Source: an uncultured Saprospiraceae bacterium (GTDB taxonomy: Bacteria > Bacteroidota > Bacteroidia > Chitinophagales > Saprospiraceae). From it: a stretch of DNA of 64,000 nucleotides. Location: contig CALBEE010000110.1 in the NCBI GenBank assembly GCA_937927575.1, positions 1 to 64,000 of the forward strand, written 5' to 3'. Position 1 is the first letter of the stretch. Each line of letters opens with the position of its first letter. Shown here piece after piece: positions 61,509 through 64,000 of the stretch. The notes below the pieces were generated by a model. The model made no database searches, was not told where the DNA came from, and was given only the letters and a program-made list of their open reading frames with translations. Both the position numbers and the translations under genes were made by a program.

Positions 61509-64000
61509 ATGATCGATAAATCCTTATTTACCAATTCTAATTTTGGTCTTAAAGCGTTAGGCTTTTCTGATAAGACGGTATTGGAGTGGAATAGGTCGTC
61601 TAGATCCCTTAGAGCGAAGGGTATACAGATAGTCGAATTTGAGCCTAAGTTAGAATGGCATAATAGATGGTTTATGATTGTAGAGTCCAAAACTAATTTG
61701 GACGACACTGTTGCTGTCAAAGATTCTGATTATTATGATCATCTCAATGAGAGTATTAAAAAAGGGTTTTTCACTGATTCTGGTGAATCCATCGCGTATT
61801 GGATTAATGTTTTTTCAGGAATTAATTTATCAGGATTTAATATTCCAGTAGATGACTTACGATCGACGGAATTACATACCTTATCTTCCAATATAGATTT
61901 TTATGGTTTGCACCTTAAGTTTTTTCCTTATCAAGATCTTATGGTAGCTCTCAATAACTATAAAGAAGAACATACGGAGAAATCAATTTTGGGATCTAGG
62001 GTAATTTGGTTTTATATTTATTATTATTCAATTTTTTTGCATCGTTTGAAGCGTCAAGATCCTGATTCTTATTTGTTATATGGCAGATGGTATACAGATT
62101 TTTTTGATGATAACGATTTATATCGTAGGCTTCCTTCTGAGCGAATTACTTTGCTGATTTTAAAGTATGGCGAAGCGCTTATAGCGAATTCTAAAGAGTC
62201 AGTTAATGTAATTCGTAATTTAATAAAATCAGTAGAATCAATTGGTATTTCATTTGATGGGTCGGGTGATCTGCTACGTGAAATATTAATACAAAGTGAA
62301 AAAGAGGAAGATTTAAATTTACAAAGTGCTTCTTGTGAAAAAATGTTGAATTTGATGATTAGCGTTTTTTCTAAGGATATCCATGTATTATGTCTTCAAG
62401 AAGTATTAGATAATAAATCTCTTCTTGGCCTTCATAATGCTCTACCTATAATTCAGCAACTTAGATATGGTCCTAATAGTATTTTTAATATGACAGGGAT
62501 TATAAAGGATAAGATATTTGATTCTGACGAAATGGGAGTCGGAGAATTTGAAGAAGATTTGAATTCATTACCTAGGATCTCTCCGGACAAGCGTAAAATT
62601 TACATTGAAAATGTACAATATTGGTTTGATATTGATTTATCTATAGGAGAAAAATTGTTAGATTTAGTAAAGACGAATGTTTCAATAGAAACTGCTGCAC
62701 TAATGGAGGAAGTGGCCTTTAATCGTTGTGTCAATCATTGGGTCAATGTAATTAATGCAATCTCTGCTCCAATTCTAAATTGGGAAGTGGAATCTATGAC
62801 GCTATTTCCAAAATTGAATCTTTTTACAGATGGAGAATTTGTTAGTTTGATAGAAGAGTATCGACATAGTGAGGAGGAAGTGATGAAAGAACAGGAATTA
62901 TTAAATCTACATCTTAAGGAAATAGGTGAATTAGAATATAAACATAAATTGGATGCTTACTTAGAATCTGGTACTCCGTTTTTTACTTATGGTGAATTTC
63001 AAAATTATTGGGAAGATGAAGTGGAGAGAGCTATTGTAAGAATAGAGTTGAAGGAAAGGGTATACGAAACGAGGATGAAGGAGTTAGGTATTTTTGATTC
63101 GCCTCTAAATCCTGCGGTTAAGACTATTTATCTCAAAGAAATGATGGCGATCGAAGAGGAAATACGTCCGTATATACAATTTGTGAAGAACGCGTTTAGA
63201 ACCGCATTACCTATTCGAAGGTCTGTTAACTTTAGTGCCAATAGACATGCCAGTAGTGGGGTGGAGTTTGATCCAGATACATTATTTGACCAAGAGAAAT
63301 GGATTAGAGCTAATGTTATGAAAGTGATGGAGTCAAAAACAGAAAGAGGAGAAGCTGTCCAGATCAATACATTCTGTTTGGACTTTTCTGGTTCAATGAC
63401 TCACGTAAGAATGCGAAATTTATTTAAAATACTATATCTACTCATACTTGGACTTGAAGATAGAAAGTCATTTGATGCGTTTCACTTTTTCAGCAATAAT
63501 TTTATTGAAGTTTCAAATTTTTCGAATGAATTTACAAGTAGGAAAGTTTTGTTCAGAATAATAAAGCAGGTTACAAAATTGAATGTAGGTAAAGTGGTGT
63601 TTGGAGGTTTTGGAGCTACGCATATGTCAGAAGGGATGGAAATGTCATTGGATAAGATGAGTGCTTTTACTAAAGAGTTTAAAAGGAATAATCCAGATGC
63701 AAATGTTGTGAATTCGATGTTTGTAATATCAGATGGTGAGCCTAATATGGGAATAACTGACTTGAAGGAACTGAGTAATTTTGTCGATGCTTTGAGAATG
63801 AACCATGAGGTCGCAATTAAGGGTATATTTATAAAGTCTGAAGAGGATGTGAATTCAAATTTTATGAAGAAGATATTTGGTGCCGAGCATTGTATTGAGT
63901 CGTCAGATTTTAAAGAAGGCGTTGATAGATTTCTGAGTATAATGACTAAGACTTATAGGAAACAGAGAAAGTCATATAAATGGAAATTAAAAAAACGAAA
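61509..64000 (+). CDS. VWA (von Willebrand A) domain protein, partner of the AAA ATPase (3' end beyond the window)
   Basis: The frame is open from the ATG at 61509 to the right edge (830 full codons) with no stop; an in-frame TAA at 61449 and no other start in between fix the beginning. Residues 1-~600 are mostly helical and unassigned (MIDKSLFTNSNFGLKALGF at the start, acidic coiled segments around 440-560). A VWA domain begins near 620 with the metal-ion-dependent adhesion site FCLDFSGSMTHV (D625, S627, S629), continues with VVFGGFGATHMSEGM, where the threonine is the third metal ligand, and MFVISDGEPNMG for the aspartate. The MIDAS motif is complete. A MoxR-type ATPase divergent from a protein with a C-terminal VWA resembles RavA-ViaA, though sizes differ greatly. 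Function unknown. Confidence 0.85.
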   Translation, partial: MIDKSLFTNSNFGLKALGFSDKTVLEWNRSSRSLRAKGIQIVEFEPKLEWHNRWFMIVESKTNLDDTVAVKDSDYYDHLNESIKKGFFTDSGESIAYWINVFSGINLSGFNIPVDDLRSTELHTLSSNIDFYGLHLKFFPYQDLMVALNNYKEEHTEKSILGSRVIWFYIYYYSIFLHRLKRQDPDSYLLYGRWYTDFFDDNDLYRRLPSERITLLILKYGEALIANSKESVNVIRNLIKSVESIGISFDGSGDLLREILIQSEKEEDLNLQSASCEKMLNLMISVFSKDIHVLCLQEVLDNKSLLGLHNALPIIQQLRYGPNSIFNMTGIIKDKIFDSDEMGVGEFEEDLNSLPRISPDKRKIYIENVQYWFDIDLSIGEKLLDLVKTNVSIETAALMEEVAFNRCVNHWVNVINAISAPILNWEVESMTLFPKLNLFTDGEFVSLIEEYRHSEEEVMKEQELLNLHLKEIGELEYKHKLDAYLESGTPFFTYGEFQNYWEDEVERAIVRIELKERVYETRMKELGIFDSPLNPAVKTIYLKEMMAIEEEIRPYIQFVKNAFRTALPIRRSVNFSANRHASSGVEFDPDTLFDQEKWIRANVMKVMESKTERGEAVQINTFCLDFSGSMTHVRMRNLFKILYLLILGLEDRKSFDAFHFFSNNFIEVSNFSNEFTSRKVLFRIIKQVTKLNVGKVVFGGFGATHMSEGMEMSLDKMSAFTKEFKRNNPDANVVNSMFVISDGEPNMGITDLKELSNFVDALRMNHEVAIKGIFIKSEEDVNSNFMKKIFGAEHCIESSDFKEGVDRFLSIMTKTYRKQRKSYKWKLKKR

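Noticed and set aside
1-64000. tRNA, rRNA or prophage genes
   Set aside because: No cloverleaf-like sequence, rRNA block, integrase or phage structural gene was recognised on either strand.

Overview
The window comes from an AT-rich member of the Bacteroidota, most likely a marine or aquatic Saprospiria/Lewinella-like lineage. The signs are a SusC/SusD pair, type IX secretion (T9SS) type A and type B C-terminal sorting domains, a giant SprB-repeat protein, a degenerate Nudix-HTH regulator, Bacteroidota-type promoter boxes, almost no Shine-Dalgarno sites, and a planctomycete-like PSCyt1/DUF1549/DUF1553 plus DUF1501 locus. The taxonomic call is inference; no rRNA or tRNA gene is visible.

Layout. 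1-4523 (minus): ligase-associated DNA-damage operon of MBL-fold exonuclease, ATP-dependent ligase and a DEXH helicase that runs off the left edge, with a low-complexity purine/pyrimidine repeat between ligase and helicase. 4705-12388 (plus): five-gene surface locus with PSCyt1-DUF1549-DUF1553, DUF1501, a beta-propeller protein, and two proteins sharing a C-terminal domain, one of them a DUF2231-cytochrome-LRR fusion. 12529-17268: SprB-repeat T9SS protein. 17328-19147 (minus): a small unknown protein and an acyl-CoA dehydrogenase. 19313-24108 (plus): molybdenum-cofactor genes moaA-moeA-moaC-mobA-like-moeB-like. 24150-25313: a REP-associated tyrosine transposase (RAYT) followed at once by three 182-bp palindromic repeats. 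25325-28044 (minus): the two subunits of an exported xanthine-dehydrogenase/isoquinoline-oxidoreductase type molybdoenzyme, the likely client of the cofactor genes. 28317-37417 (plus): a tight seven-gene operon (HMG-CoA-reductase-like, UbiA, PEP-synthase/rifampicin-phosphotransferase-like, BtaA-like, phytol/dolichol-kinase-like, tandem GNAT, OleC-like AMP ligase) that looks like an uncharacterised lipid or isoprenoid pathway. 37661-39266: two hypothetical exported proteins, the second apparently frameshifted in a T tract. 39302-41010: Crp-type regulator, ArsM and a MerT-like small membrane protein. 41140-57368: alpha-glucan utilisation locus with Nudix-HTH regulator, five-repeat SusE/F-like protein, SusC, SusD with an inserted SusE/F-like module, an FG-GAP/ASPIC/GH13 fusion, a CotH-kinase protein and a SusA-like GH13. 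57434-64000: a 1308-residue DUF3686-like/MoxR-like AAA ATPase and, divergent from it, a VWA protein cut by the right edge.

The best candidates for undescribed biology are the seven-gene lipid operon and the giant AAA/VWA pair. The RAYT-repeat unit, the SusD-SusE/F and FG-GAP-GH13 fusions and the mobB-mobA-like fusion also deserve attention. All family names come from motif reading by eye; no database search was run.
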